Source: Candidatus Thiodictyon syntrophicum
GTDB taxonomy: Bacteria; Pseudomonadota; Gammaproteobacteria; Chromatiales; Chromatiaceae
Length of the DNA: 64,000 nt
Assembly (NCBI RefSeq): GCF_002813775.1
Contig: NZ_CP020370.1
Location: 1,765,501 to 1,829,500 of the forward strand
Reading direction: 5' to 3'
Shown here: one piece after another, positions 9,606-20,095 of the stretch
Position numbering within the stretch: position 1 is the first letter of the stretch
Layout of the letters: every line of letters begins with the position of its first letter
Program-made: the position numbers and the translations under genes
Notes under the pieces: model-generated
Seen by the model: the letters and a program-made list of their open reading frames with translations, nothing else
Databases searched by the model: none
What the model was told of the DNA's origin: nothing

Positions 9606-10820
9606 TCAGGCGTCGGCGTCGCGCGCACGGCAGGCGCAGACACGGTTGCGGCCCTGGTGCTTGGCGGCGTACATGGCCGCATCGACCGCGCCGAGCAGAT
9701 CCTGCGCGTTCTGCGTGAGGTCGTCGGCACAGCTCACGCCGAAGGAGCAGGTGATCCGCAGCGGCGGGACGGGTCGGAACAGGGCGGGGCTCGCCTCCAG
9801 GCCGGTGCGCATCCGTTCCGCGACCCGGGTCGCCGCGGCGAGCGGCGTCTCGGGCAGCAGGACCATGAACTCCTCCCCGCCGAAACGCGCGAGCAGGTCC
9901 TGGCCGCGCAGGCGCTGGTGGGTGGTCGCGACCACATGCTGGAGCACCTGATCGCCGACCCCGTGGCCATGGGTGTCGTTCACCTGTTTGAAGTGATCGA
10001 TGTCGAAGAGGATGAGCGACAGCGGGATCGCCGACTGGCGATGCCGCAGCAGTTCTGCGTCCAGCCGGGCGAGAAAGACCCGGCGGTTGTAGAGGCCGGT
10101 CAGGGGGTCGCGCTCCGAGAGATGCGTCAGGATGGTGTTGGCCGCGTGCAGATTGGTCTCCGCGCGCAGAAAATCGAACAGCGGGAAGCACAGCGCGAGC
10201 ATGAAGATCCCCATCAGGTCGATCAGCAGCATGGTGTAGAGGACCTGTTTGCGCACCTCCGGGCCCAGGGTATCGGTGAACACGAACCCGTACATCAGGA
10301 ACACGGTTCGCAGGATGAAGGCGGTACCGATGATGACGATGGCGCCGATGATGGTTCCCCCGATCAGGTTGTTCGGGTAGGCATGGGCATAAAAGAGCCG
10401 GGCGACCGCAAGGTAAAGCGCACCGTTGAGGCTTGAGGTCATGGCGCCCGGCACCGTTTCACTGTCGACGAACACCACCAGAACCCAGAACACCAAGGCC
10501 AAGGACAGGGCCGCGGCGCCGAGTGTCTGCGCAATCCCCGGCCGGCGCAGGAAGTCGAGCGTCGCGCACAGCAGGAAGATGGGAAAGACGAGCAGCAGGA
10601 TCTCCGCCGCCGGGATGGTCAGCAGCGTGAGACCGTAGACCCATTGCGACAGGTTGAGCGCCCAGCCGGCGGCAAAGGCCAGGGCGCCCAAGGCCAGCCA
10701 GGTGTAGGCCCGCTCCTGGCGAATGTGTGCCGCGATGGCCATGAAGACCCCGGTGAGGGTGAAGACCATGATGGAGACCAGGAGCAGGGTCGGCGGATCG
10801 ATCAAGGAGAAGGGGTACAT
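9606..10820 (-). CDS. Membrane-bound diguanylate cyclase (404 aa)
   Basis: Makes cyclic di-GMP from two GTP. The N-terminal half (residues about 10-225) contains about seven hydrophobic segments forming an integral sensor module; no named sensor family was recognised. A complete GGDEF domain follows: DPLTGLYNRRVFLARL, FDIDHFKQVND, then GGEEF (about 313). The inhibitory I-site RxxD is present as RGQD exactly five residues before GGEEF, so product inhibition is expected. It is convergent with coaX and its 5' end faces the end of the defence operon. Confidence 0.92.
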   Translation of the reverse strand: MYPFSLIDPPTLLLVSIMVFTLTGVFMAIAAHIRQERAYTWLALGALAFAAGWALNLSQWVYGLTLLTIPAAEILLLVFPIFLLCATLDFLRRPGIAQTLGAAALSLALVFWVLVVFVDSETVPGAMTSSLNGALYLAVARLFYAHAYPNNLIGGTIIGAIVIIGTAFILRTVFLMYGFVFTDTLGPEVRKQVLYTMLLIDLMGIFMLALCFPLFDFLRAETNLHAANTILTHLSERDPLTGLYNRRVFLARLDAELLRHRQSAIPLSLILFDIDHFKQVNDTHGHGVGDQVLQHVVATTHQRLRGQDLLARFGGEEFMVLLPETPLAAATRVAERMRTGLEASPALFRPVPPLRITCSFGVSCADDLTQNAQDLLGAVDAAMYAAKHQGRNRVCACRARDADA

Positions 10821-10963
10821 GACGCCTCAGTTAGGCCCTGAGGGTGGGCCCGGTCGATTCGTAGCGGTCGGGGTCGGCCATGGCATGGTCGCCCCGCCGG
10901 CCTCCAGTCGACACTTTACCGCCGATCGTCGCCTGAGACACCCGGTGAAAGTCGCGCAGCAAC

Positions 10964-11061
10964 CCTGTGGGAGCGGCTTGCGCGAGACGGGGCCCGGCAA
11001 GCTGCCGCAGCGTTACAGGTTACCGCGGCGTCGCATCGCGGCTGCAAGCCGCTCCCACGGC
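10964..11061. repeat. REP-like inverted repeat pair
   Basis: Two arms with the motif GTGGGAGCGGCTTGC and its complement GCAAGCCGCTCCCAC enclose about 60 bases. The same GTGGGAGCGGCTT motif recurs at 28.9, 31.8, 37.6 and 55.3 kb. The 3' end of the Res reading frame runs into this repeat and takes its last residues from it. Confidence 0.75.
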
Positions 11062-13595
11062 CTGGTCCCCGAACTGGCCGGCGAGGCCGCTCAGCGTCAT
11101 ATTCTCCGCGATGGCGTCGTGGGGAATCAGCAGATACCGCCAGGGCTTGCCCCCGTGGGCGAGTGCGTGGACGGTGGCGTTGGCGCACCAATTGACGGCG
11201 ACCTCTTTCTTGGCCAGCACCACCGGGTCCTCCAGTTCCTTGCGCATCTTCGGTTCGAGCATGTAGATGGTCGCGTCCGTCTCGGCCACGAAGTCCGGCT
11301 GGTACTCCCGATGATTGGCACCATCACGGTAGTAAATCTGGAACTGCCCTTTGGCAGGGCGAAACCACTTCTGGGCCTCTCGCTCCAGGATCACCGCGAG
11401 CTTACGCTCCGCGTCGGACTCGAATTTCTGTACCGGGTACAGGCAGCGCGCAAAGCCGCCGAACAGGTATCGGCCCATGTTGCTCTTGTCCCGCGGGGCT
11501 ATCCGGTAGTCCGCGGGCGGCTCCGCTACCGCGTAGCTGTAGGCGCTGGGTTTGAGTTCCGTGAAGCCCTTGCTGATCTTCACCTCGTAACCCGCGGCCT
11601 CCTCGAACCAGTGCTCCTGCATCTGGGCATGTATGAAGGCGGCGATGGGCTGCTGATAACAGCGCAGGACCCGGCAAGCGTCGTCCTCCGACAGATAGCC
11701 CAGGAAGTGCCGGACCGTCTGCCCGGCCAGGTCATAGAGCAGGTCCGCATGGCGTACTGTAGCGTCGTTAGATCCAGCGTGAAGGGGTTGAAGCCGGAGC
11801 GCACCTCACCCTTGGGGACCACCAGGATACGCGGCATAGCGATCGTCTGACGGGCGACCAGGTCGACGGTCTTGGCGACCACGGCGGCAATGTCCGGCTC
11901 CTCGGCCAGCCCCTTCAACTCCAACTGCGCCGGGGTACGGCTCTCCTCTACTGCCAGGACGATGGCCGCCTGAACCTCAGGCTTCCTCAGGTGCTCGACC
12001 GTCGGCACCCTCCGGGGATCGCCGCTCAGCTTCTGGATCGCCGCATAGGCCAGTTGCGCCAAGGCTTGCTCCTGCGGCTTCTCGAAGGCGGCGCGTTGGT
12101 CCTGGCCAGCCACTCGGGTGCTGCCGGTCGGTGTCGCGGGTTTGAATCCCAGCCGGCTCGCCAACTGGGACTGGGAAACCATCGTGGCCGTCTTCGTCCC
12201 CACCTGATCCATGTCCAGCACCAAGGTCTGGAGTTGAATCGGCGATCCCGGCCGCTTGGCCTCGTCCACGATCTCCTGAAACCGGTCGTGGGCCACGATG
12301 TTCAGCCGGTCCACCGTGGTCACACCGGTACGCACACCATAGGGCAGGCGCAGCCCGCGGCCGATAGACTGTTCGATCAGCACGCGGGCGTTGGCCGCGC
12401 GCAGCGGCACGATGGTGTAGAGGTTGGTGACGTCCCAGCCCTCCTTGAGCATATTGACGTGGATGACGATCTCGGTGGGTTCCTCCGTGTGCTCGACCTT
12501 GAGCAGGCGTGCGATCATGGCCTCCTCCTCGGCGCCGGTCTTGCTCGAATCCACCTGGATCACCTTGTCCTGGTAGCGCCCCTCGAAAAAGGCCGCGGAC
12601 TGGATCAGGGCCAACAACTGGCCCGCGTGCGTCGTGTCCCGGGCGATGACCAGCACGAAGGGCTTGACGATGGGCTTGTCGAACTGCCGGGCGTAGGTCT
12701 CCAACTCCACCTTGACACCCTCGTGCAGGCGCACCCCATCCTCCAGCTTGAGGCGCTCGATCTCCTCCGTCGACATACCGCTGGGGTCGAAGTCCTTGCG
12801 CGTCACCACCGCGGGCTCCTTGACGAAGCCGTCGGCCATCGCCCGGCCCAGCGGGTAGTCGACGATCACGTTCTTGAAGGGCAGGGTGCCCTTGCTGGTC
12901 TCGACGAACGGCGTCGCCGTCAACTCCAGCCCCAGGATGGGCTTGAGTTCATTGATCGCCCGGATCCCCGCGCCCGCCCGGTAACGGTGCGACTCGTCCA
13001 TCAGAAGCACCAAGTCCGGCAGCCCGGCCAGGTAGTCGAAATAGCTCGCGCCGATGTATTCGGACAACCGCTTGATGCGCGGGGCCTTGCCGCCGCGCAC
13101 CTCGGAGTTGATCTTGGAAATGTTGAAGATGTTGATCCGCACGGAACCGAACAGCCGCCCGCCGGTGACGTTCTGCTGCTCGTAGTTGTCGCCGGTGATG
13201 ACCATCGGCGCTTCGGTCGCAAACTCCGCAATGCCGCGGAAGACATACTTGGGCGTGTTCGGTGTAAAGTCGACGATCAGCTTGTTGTAAATGGTCAGAT
13301 TGGGCGCCAGCACGAAGAAATTGTCGATGCCGTGGGCCAGGTGCAGATAGCTGATGAAGGCGCCCATGAGCCGGGTCTTGCCTACGCCGGTGGCGAGCGC
13401 GAAGCACAGGGACGGGAAGTCCCGCTCGAAGTCCGTGACCGATGGAAACTCACTGCGGATTGTTTCCAGCACCGCAGCGACGTCGGCGCCCTTGCCGGGC
13501 GGCGTTATCTCCATGATCCGGTTCAGGACCTCCAGCGACCGGCGCTGAGGTGGGCGCAGACTCAGACGGCCGGCGATGGCGTTCACATGCGTCAT
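11020..13595 (-). pseudogene. res: Type III-like restriction helicase-nuclease (Res), frameshifted
   Basis: Superfamily 2 helicase with a C-terminal nuclease, the DNA-cleaving partner of the adjacent Mod methyltransferase. The first 620 residues carry Walker A ATGVGKT, the helicase box MDESHRYR, TATPF and GWDVTNLYTIVPLR, plus the motif VI-like EQSIGRGLR. Near position 11750 the frame changes: after FTLDLTTLQYA the conserved text continues in another frame as ADLLYDLAGQTVRHFLGYLS. That frame holds the PD-(D/E)XK site YQPDFVAE...MLEPK. Restoring one base would give about 858 residues. The start overlaps the Mod stop (ATGA). As read, the nuclease domain would not be made; a sequencing error is the main alternative. 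Confidence 0.85.
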
Positions 13596-14809
13596 GGTAG
13601 TTCCTCCGGGCCGAACAGGTCCATCTGCCCCGGCGTCGGCGGCGCACTCGGCAGGTTCTCCACCCGTAGCGAGTAGTCATCATGGCCCCACTCGCAGCGA
13701 GAGAGGACCTGCCGGGGGATCTTTTTCACAGTGAGATTGGAGTACAGGTCCGCACGGGCGCGGAACGAGGTGCAGAGCACCAGGAGGCTGCGCTCCGGCC
13801 CCACCTCGTCGCTCAATTGCGCAAGCTGTTCGTGGGTCAGACTGGCGGTGGTCACATAGACAAAGTCGCGTTCGGTGGAGTGGCCGTGCTGCCAGTAGAC
13901 TGAATCGGATGGGGCATAGCTGAAGCCCTCCAGCTTGCACAGGGCCTCGGTGAGCATGGCGGCGTTGTAGTCGTGGTTGATGACCCAGTTGCCCCAGGTG
14001 TCCTTCTCCAGCAGCGAGGGGGCCAGCCGGTAATAGCGAAAGCCCCCGCCGCCCTTCCAGCCCACGGCCTTGGTGATGCCGCCGGGGTCATCATTGTCGA
14101 TGACCTTTTTGAGCCGCGGGATGATGTGGGTATGGCAGTGCTCGCCCAGTTCCACCATGATCCAGCGGCGGCCCATCTTGTGGGCCACGGCGCCGGTGGT
14201 GCCGGAACCAGCGAAGGAGTCGAGCACGAGGTCGCCTGGGTTGGTGGCGATATGTAATACCCGCTGCATCAGCCGCTCAGGTTTTGGGGTGAGGAACGGG
14301 TCCGCCTTACCGAACAAGCCATGCATCTCCTTTTTTGCTTCATCGGTATGCCCTACTTCTTCATGAGGCCACCAGGTCCATGGCACGAAACCTTCCACTT
14401 CGTCAAGAAACCGAACAATATTCAGATAATGACACTCGTTGTCATCGATGGTAATCCACAAAGACCCATCCTCCGACAACAACCGCCGGATGATCTCCAG
14501 CCGGTCGCGCATCAGCGACAGCCAGATGGAATGCTCCACCCCGTCGTCATAGTGCGTAAAGGCGCTCCCGGTGTTGTACGGCGGATCGATGAAGACGCAC
14601 TTCACCTTGCCCGTGAACTCCGCCTCCAGCGCCTTGAGCGCCAGCAGGTTGTCCCCGAAGATCAGCCGATTGTCGAAGCAGTCACGCTCCGCCACCCGAT
14701 GGGCGGCGTGATAAGACCGCGCCGGGTCCTCCAGCAGGATGCGCGGTTCCAGCCGCGGCCGGTTTTCCTTGCCGATCCAGGTCAGTTCCAGTTTTTGCTT
14801 CGTCGCCAT
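13592..14809 (-). CDS. mod: Type III-like site-specific DNA methyltransferase (Mod), apparently internally deleted (405 aa)
   Basis: N6-adenine-type beta-class methyltransferase. Motif IV DPPYNTG is at about residue 75, and the AdoMet-binding motif I FAGSGTTGAVAHKMGRRW lies near 200, in the order expected for this class. The segment WTWWPHEEVGHTDEAKKEMHGLFG followed by TPKPERLMQRVLHIAT is typical of type III Mod. These blocks normally sit 150 or more residues further from motif IV. Here the text jumps from LNIVRFLDE directly to VEGFVPWTWW, so the target-recognition region appears to be lost in frame. The total is well short of the usual 550-650. It starts 2 bases after the DUF4411 remnant and overlaps Res by 4. 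Activity is doubtful. Confidence 0.8.
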   Translation of the reverse strand: MATKQKLELTWIGKENRPRLEPRILLEDPARSYHAAHRVAERDCFDNRLIFGDNLLALKALEAEFTGKVKCVFIDPPYNTGSAFTHYDDGVEHSIWLSLMRDRLEIIRRLLSEDGSLWITIDDNECHYLNIVRFLDEVEGFVPWTWWPHEEVGHTDEAKKEMHGLFGKADPFLTPKPERLMQRVLHIATNPGDLVLDSFAGSGTTGAVAHKMGRRWIMVELGEHCHTHIIPRLKKVIDNDDPGGITKAVGWKGGGGFRYYRLAPSLLEKDTWGNWVINHDYNAAMLTEALCKLEGFSYAPSDSVYWQHGHSTERDFVYVTTASLTHEQLAQLSDEVGPERSLLVLCTSFRARADLYSNLTVKKIPRQVLSRCEWGHDDYSLRVENLPSAPPTPGQMDLFGPEELP

Positions 14810-14811
14810 GA

Positions 14812-14925
14812 TCAGAAAGTCCAGCCTTGCTGCGCCATGAAGGCTTCCAAGTTAAGACACGGCACACCGAAGTGTTGGCAGACATTCGGCACGATGAAGG
14901 CGCCGGTATCGAATACGTAGATCAT
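14812..14925 (-). pseudogene. DUF4411 (PIN-like) remnant, 37 aa, with the middle missing
   Basis: The frame reads MIYVFDTGAFI, matching the first strand of DUF4411 PIN-like proteins (MIYLLDTN-type). It then passes straight to IVPNVCQHFGVPCLNLEAF, resembling their last 20 residues (PNVC..LGV.C). About 100 central residues are therefore absent without loss of frame. Its ATG overlaps the stop of the HTH-ImmA gene (ATGA), and the Mod start follows 2 bases later, so translational coupling is kept. HTH-ImmA/IrrE with DUF4411 is a known toxin-antitoxin-like pairing; here the presumed effector is gutted. Confidence 0.6.
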
Positions 14926-16097
14926 GCCGGCACCGCGTTACGGAACAGTGCCTCCTCAAGACCCGCGACGCTCTTGGTCCGGACGCCGAGATAGTCCGCA
15001 GTCTGTTCGAGGGTCAATCGCCCTTGATAATGCTTGGCGAAAACGAGCCGCATGTAACCTTCACCGAGGTAGGTCGTCTGGGTCGCATAGTAGTCGCCGC
15101 CGGACCCGCCATTCTCGGTTTCGGCGGCCCACTGCTTGACCTTGGCCTCGTACTTACTTTGGTCGATCAGGCCGCGATCGAGTAATCGGCGCAGGATTGA
15201 CTCCCGGCTCACATGATAGCGTCGCGCCAGTGGTACCGCCGCATCGTCGTATGGTGCAGAAATCCCGGTCAATTGGCTTTCAAAGTCCGCGGAAGGAACC
15301 AGAATCTCGGCCGCAAGCGCGTTGCAGAATCGTTCGATGCCTCGCTCTCTCTGTGGCAATCCTTGAAGATGGGCGTCATCCACGGTCGAGATCGCGTTGA
15401 CCTTCAGCAGCAAATGCGCCAGCTCATGGAAGAGGCTGAAGATCTGGCGGGTCTTGGCGGTACTGTTGTTCAAATAGATGAGCGGGAATTCATCGTCCGC
15501 CAGGCAGAAGCCAGAAATGGTCTTCTGCTTGAAGGAGTGCTTGAAGACAAATACGCCACTGGCTTCTACTGCGCTCCGCCACGCCTTGAGCGCCGCCTCC
15601 GCGCTCTTCCAGCCAATTTGTGCATCCAACGCGATACCGAGGTACGCGCGAACCCTGTCTCCCGCTTGCCGTACGTCGCTTTGCGTGGTCAGCGGCAGGT
15701 CCCGGAAGATCTTGCGCGGCGATGAGTTCACGCCATCGTTCAGCTCGTGCAAGGAAATCTGGTAGGCGTGGGCAAGGCGAAGCTGATAGCGGGTATCCGC
15801 GGCCAGGCGATCAAGCTCGCTGTCGGGCAGGGTGCGAAACTGCTGCTTGACTTTGCGCTCCGCCGGGGGGGCGGGCAGAAAGAAGACTGCGAGCGGCCTC
15901 TTGTACAATCCGTAAACGAGGTTTTCCAGCTGGGCATAGGTCGGACTGGCTGCGCCGGTCTCCCAGGCAACGATCTCGCCGATATCACGCTTGAGGTGAA
16001 TGGCGACATCATCAAGCGAATAGCCCTGAGACTCCCGCGCCCAGCGCAGAACCGCCGGCTGGACACCGAGGGTATGGAATCCAGGCTTCTTGGTCAC
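14922..16097 (-). CDS. XRE-type HTH with ImmA/IrrE metallopeptidase domain (391 aa)
   Basis: Probable DNA-binding regulator with a built-in zinc peptidase. Residues about 13-75 form an XRE helix-turn-helix (AVLRWARESQGYSLDDVAIH). The ImmA/IrrE domain carries the gluzincin site HELAH at 224-228. A further region (about 335-391), with an HTH-like LTLEQTADYLGVRTKSVAGL, follows. In related systems such proteins repress their operon or cleave a partner repressor under stress (family knowledge). It sits 52 bases after the helicase stop and overlaps the DUF4411 remnant by 4 bases, so it is embedded in the defence operon. Confidence 0.9.
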   Translation of the reverse strand: MTKKPGFHTLGVQPAVLRWARESQGYSLDDVAIHLKRDIGEIVAWETGAASPTYAQLENLVYGLYKRPLAVFFLPAPPAERKVKQQFRTLPDSELDRLAADTRYQLRLAHAYQISLHELNDGVNSSPRKIFRDLPLTTQSDVRQAGDRVRAYLGIALDAQIGWKSAEAALKAWRSAVEASGVFVFKHSFKQKTISGFCLADDEFPLIYLNNSTAKTRQIFSLFHELAHLLLKVNAISTVDDAHLQGLPQRERGIERFCNALAAEILVPSADFESQLTGISAPYDDAAVPLARRYHVSRESILRRLLDRGLIDQSKYEAKVKQWAAETENGGSGGDYYATQTTYLGEGYMRLVFAKHYQGRLTLEQTADYLGVRTKSVAGLEEALFRNAVPA

Positions 16098-18367
16098 TCA
16101 TTGCCTCCGTAATGTTCTTGGTTTGCGATATGGCGTCTTTTCATCCGGCTCACTGGATCGACCAGCGAATCGAAAATATCGGTTGGAGCGACAGCGTCTG
16201 CGCCAGTTTCGCTTCGGTCTCTGCGATCAGTCGTTCCCGTTGGCGGTCCACCTCGTCCTGCGCATCGAAAAGCGACCGCCGTTTCCGGCTGCGCTCGGCC
16301 TCCAGGGCCTTGACCTGCCGCTGGCCCACGAGCTTCTCCTCAAGCGTGACGCCAGCGGTGGCCGCGCGGCGTGCCTCCCGAATCTGGCGATCCATTTCCT
16401 TGATTTCTCGTTCCAGTCCGACCTTGAGATCATCGGCCCAGCCGTCGAGCTTTTGCGCCTCGGCATCGAAGAAGCGGGCGTTGCGCTCGGACACCTGGCG
16501 TTCGATGAGGACTCGTTGCCGGGTTGTCTGGGCACCCAGCGCTTCCTCCCTCGGCCGCAGCCCCTCTCCCCCTGGTAGTGGGGAGGAAGAGCCGGGCAGC
16601 GTCATTAGGCGTGCGGCGGCTTCCGGGTCGAGGGACTCACCGTCGTCCGGCACGGCGGCGAAGATCAGATGATCCTCCCCTTGGTCCAGGGATTCTACAC
16701 GGAACAGCGACAGCGATAGCCAGCCGGAGCGACCGATCAGGGGCTCGATGAGGCTGATCTTGCCTGGGTGCCGACCGTAGTCGAATCGAATCTCGGCGGG
16801 CGGCAGATCGCGGCCCTTCGCCTTGGCGAGCAGGGCCTCGGCCAGGGGGTGGTTGAGACGGTAGAGGTGCGCCTCGCCGGAGCGGCGCGGCAGCTCATAG
16901 AGCCCGAGCGGGATCGCGGCATCCGCATCCGGCGGCGCCCGGCGGAGACGGAAGGTAGCATCGCCCAGAAACTCGGCAGCGTCGGTCAGTTCGTGGCGGG
17001 TGAGTTGCATGAGCAGGTGCTCGTAGCGGGTCAGGCTCGCCTTGGCGGTTTCCTCGCGGACCCGCAGCTTCTCGCGCACCTCGTCGTCGAAGTTCTCCAG
17101 GAGTTGGGCGCGGGTACGGGCCATGGAGGTGTCGATCTCGAAGCTCAGCTCCAGTTGGAGTTGGTCGAAGGCGTTCTGGATCTCCTCGGGCCTGCGGCAG
17201 CGCTGATAGATGGCGGCAATACGCTTCTCGAAATCCACCCCGGACTCGATGGCTCCAAGCACCTCGTCGCTAGCGCCGAAGACGCCCTCAAAGAGTTGGA
17301 ACTTCTCGGCGAGCAGTTCATAGACGCGCTGGTCGGCGGCATTCTTGCGGTTGAGGAAGTTGACCACTACCACATCGTGTCGCTGCCCGTAGCGGTGACA
17401 GCGGCCGATGCGCTGCTCGATGCGCTGGGGATTCCAGGGAAGGTCGTAGTTCACCACCAGGGAACAGAATTGGAGGTTGATCCCCTCGGCGCCGGCCTCG
17501 GTGGCGATCATGATGCGGCCCTGGTCGCGGAAGTAGTCCACCAGGGCGGAACGCATGTCAGCGGTCCGCGAGCCGGTGACCCGGTCGGTGCCCTGGTGGC
17601 GCTCGGACCATTGTGTGTAGATGTGGCGGGAACGCTCGTCGGTGTTGGAGCCGTTGAAGAGGACGATCCCCTCTGGGTGGGGACTGTCCGCCAACAGGCG
17701 CAGCAGATAGCTTTGGGTGCGGCGGGACTCGGTGAAGATGATGGCCTTCTCCGGCGCACCCAGCGTCTTGGCCTTGGCGAAGGCGACACCGAGCGCCTTG
17801 AGCAGGGCACGGCCTTTGGCGTTGTGGTCGAAGGAGGCGGCGAGTCGGGCGAAGGCGTCCAGGTCGGCGATCTCACGCTCCAGGGCGGCACGGTCGGTCT
17901 CGCTCAGCGGCTCGGGCGGGGTGTCGTCGGTCCACTCCTCGGCGGTCTCGTCCAGTGCCTCGTAATCCTGGTCCAGGGCCTCTTCCAGCGGCTCGCGGGG
18001 TTCCTTTATCCCCAGCTTGGCCCTGAGCCGGTTGGCAATGGTCGTCAAGGCCCCGGCAATAGCGAAGGTGGACGAGGCCAGGAGCTTGCGCAGGACCAGC
18101 GTCATCAGGGAGCGCTGGCTGGCGGGCAGGGCCTGGAGGTTGTCCCGCTGCAGGTAGTCCGACACCAGGTGGTAAAGCCGGTCCTCGCCCTCTTCGGGGG
18201 TGAATTCCTCCACCAGCGGCAGGCGCTTGGTGAAGGGGACATAGGCGGTGACCTGACGCCGCAGGGTGCGATGGCAAATGGGCTTGAGCCTGGCCTTGAG
18301 GGTGGCGAAGACCTGCGCTTGGGTCAGGTTGGCGAATTGCTCCCGGAAACTTTTTAGATCCCCAAAG

Positions 18368-20095
18368 CTCGACTTTGGCCATTTTAGGCGCATCCGCTCA
18401 TCGTGCCAGCCGCGACCGGCAATCGCGGGGCCAGGGTCCGCACGGCGGACCCTGGGGGACCACGGAGCCAACCCGTCAGGCCCGCTCCGCGGCCCCGGCG
18501 CGGCGGCGCGGCACGCCGCGCGACGCGGCTCAGGCGGTCGCGGCCAGTTGCGCGAGCACGCGCTCCCAGGCGGGGCGGGAAATTACCACCTGATCCTGAT
18601 CCGCAAGCGAGTTGACGTAATTCCCCTCGGCCCAGATGGTGCGGCGCACCAGCGCCAGGCAATCGGAAAAGGTGGCCTGCGGCTTGAAGTACCAAGCGGT
18701 CGAGCGCGGCAAGGACGCCCAGTGCTCACGCAGCCGATGCACCATCAAGCAGACGATGGAAAACAGCGCCAGCAATGCCGGCGTGGTGCGGGCGATGGCC
18801 TTGGCGGCCCATTGGCGCTGGGTCTCGACGCCCAGGTGGCGACGGACCTCGGCGAAGGTGACTTCGATCGACCAGCGCAAGACGAACCATTCGATGACGC
18901 GTACCGACGGCACGGTCAGGTCAGTGGTGAAGAACGCCTCGGCGGCCAGCGGGTCGGCCGGATCGACGACCAATACCCAGCGGATCGGCAGGGGCGGCCA
19001 CCCCGGGGTATGCCAGAGACAGACCCCGCTGAGCAGACGCAGCGTCTTGGTCTCGCCGCGATACCACTGAACCGTGGTCTCGGTGCCGTGCGTACGCGCC
19101 TCCTCCAGGCGTGTGGCCAACTTGGCCAGGGGTGGGCCTTTCTTCGGCTTGGGGCCACGCCGTCCCGGCGGCACCGGTGCGGGCGGCCCGAACAAGCGTG
19201 CATCCAGGCGCAGGCGCGAAATCAGGGCCGCCTGCGCGCTGAGGCACTCCCAGCCCAGGCGCACACAGGAGTAGCTGCCGTCCCCAACGAGGACCCAGCG
19301 GCGGCGCGTGAGCCCGCGCGCCACCAGCCGGACCATGACGAGGGTCCAGTCGATCACGGTCCGATGGGCCTTGCCAGCCGCGACGTTGGCCCGTTGCGAG
19401 GGCGCCAGCAACGTCAGGAACGGCAATGCCCAGGGCCGCCGACTCCACGGCAAGGGGACGATCAACGCCATGCAGATCCATTGCAGGCCCAGACAGGTCA
19501 CCACGCGACTTTTGCTCGAGCGCACGGCATCGCGGTACATCCCCTTGGCAGCAATGCGCGCGCCCTTGCGCCGCTCCAGGGTCTCGTCCACGACGATCAG
19601 CAACGGCCAGCCGGGCGGCAGCAGCGCGATCAGCAGCCCCAGCAGGATCTGCGACCCCTGCACCCCCGACCAGCGCCCGCGACTCAGCACCCGGTGGTAA
19701 CGCTCGAACCGGGGCGCGTGCCCCAGCCCCATGACCCGCAGGGCCGCGGCCACCGTGCGCGGGCCTTGGGCCAGCAACGTGCCGGTCAACAAGACCTGCA
19801 CATGGCGCCAGGTCGGCGCGGTGAACAGCGGCGCAAAGGGCAGCAAAGTCGGTACAATCGAGGCGGGCAGGTGGGGCATCAGGAGGTACGTCCGGTGTCT
19901 TGGTCGACCTCGGAACATACACTGTTGGTGCCCCGCCTGCCTTCCCCCTGCGTGTCCCCGCGTGCCACGGCCACGGGCGGATGCTGGCTGGCCGCGACGA
20001 TCGGCCGCCGCAGCCCCCGCTCAGCACACGCTTCGCCACCACCGCGGCGTCACGCGCGGGGCCGTCGCCCAACTGCAAAAATGGCCAAAGTCGAG
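18368..20095 (-). mobile_element. Insertion sequence (1728 bp) inside the helicase gene
   Basis: Perfect 18-bp terminal repeats CTCGACTTTGGCCATTTT bound the element. A 5-bp target duplication CAAAG lies at 18363-18367 and 20096-20100. It carries a single DDE transposase in the same orientation as the interrupted gene. The repeats and the clean reading-frame restoration show a fairly recent insertion. Confidence 0.92.
18530..19918 (-). CDS. DDE transposase, IS4/IS701-like (462 aa)
   Basis: Transposase of the element at 18368-20095. Candidate catalytic acidic positions are LLIVVDETLERRKG (about residue 110), VLVGDGSYSCVRLG (about 213) and, near the C-terminus, the helix RWSIEVTFAEVRRHLG, which resembles the conserved YREK-type region of IS4-related enzymes. 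It is full length with no frameshift and therefore probably active. The start could also be the in-frame ATG 39 bases downstream (MPHLPASIVP). The family is assigned from motif style only. Confidence 0.8.
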   Translation of the reverse strand: MFRGRPRHRTYLLMPHLPASIVPTLLPFAPLFTAPTWRHVQVLLTGTLLAQGPRTVAAALRVMGLGHAPRFERYHRVLSRGRWSGVQGSQILLGLLIALLPPGWPLLIVVDETLERRKGARIAAKGMYRDAVRSSKSRVVTCLGLQWICMALIVPLPWSRRPWALPFLTLLAPSQRANVAAGKAHRTVIDWTLVMVRLVARGLTRRRWVLVGDGSYSCVRLGWECLSAQAALISRLRLDARLFGPPAPVPPGRRGPKPKKGPPLAKLATRLEEARTHGTETTVQWYRGETKTLRLLSGVCLWHTPGWPPLPIRWVLVVDPADPLAAEAFFTTDLTVPSVRVIEWFVLRWSIEVTFAEVRRHLGVETQRQWAAKAIARTTPALLALFSIVCLMVHRLREHWASLPRSTAWYFKPQATFSDCLALVRRTIWAEGNYVNSLADQDQVVISRPAWERVLAQLAATA

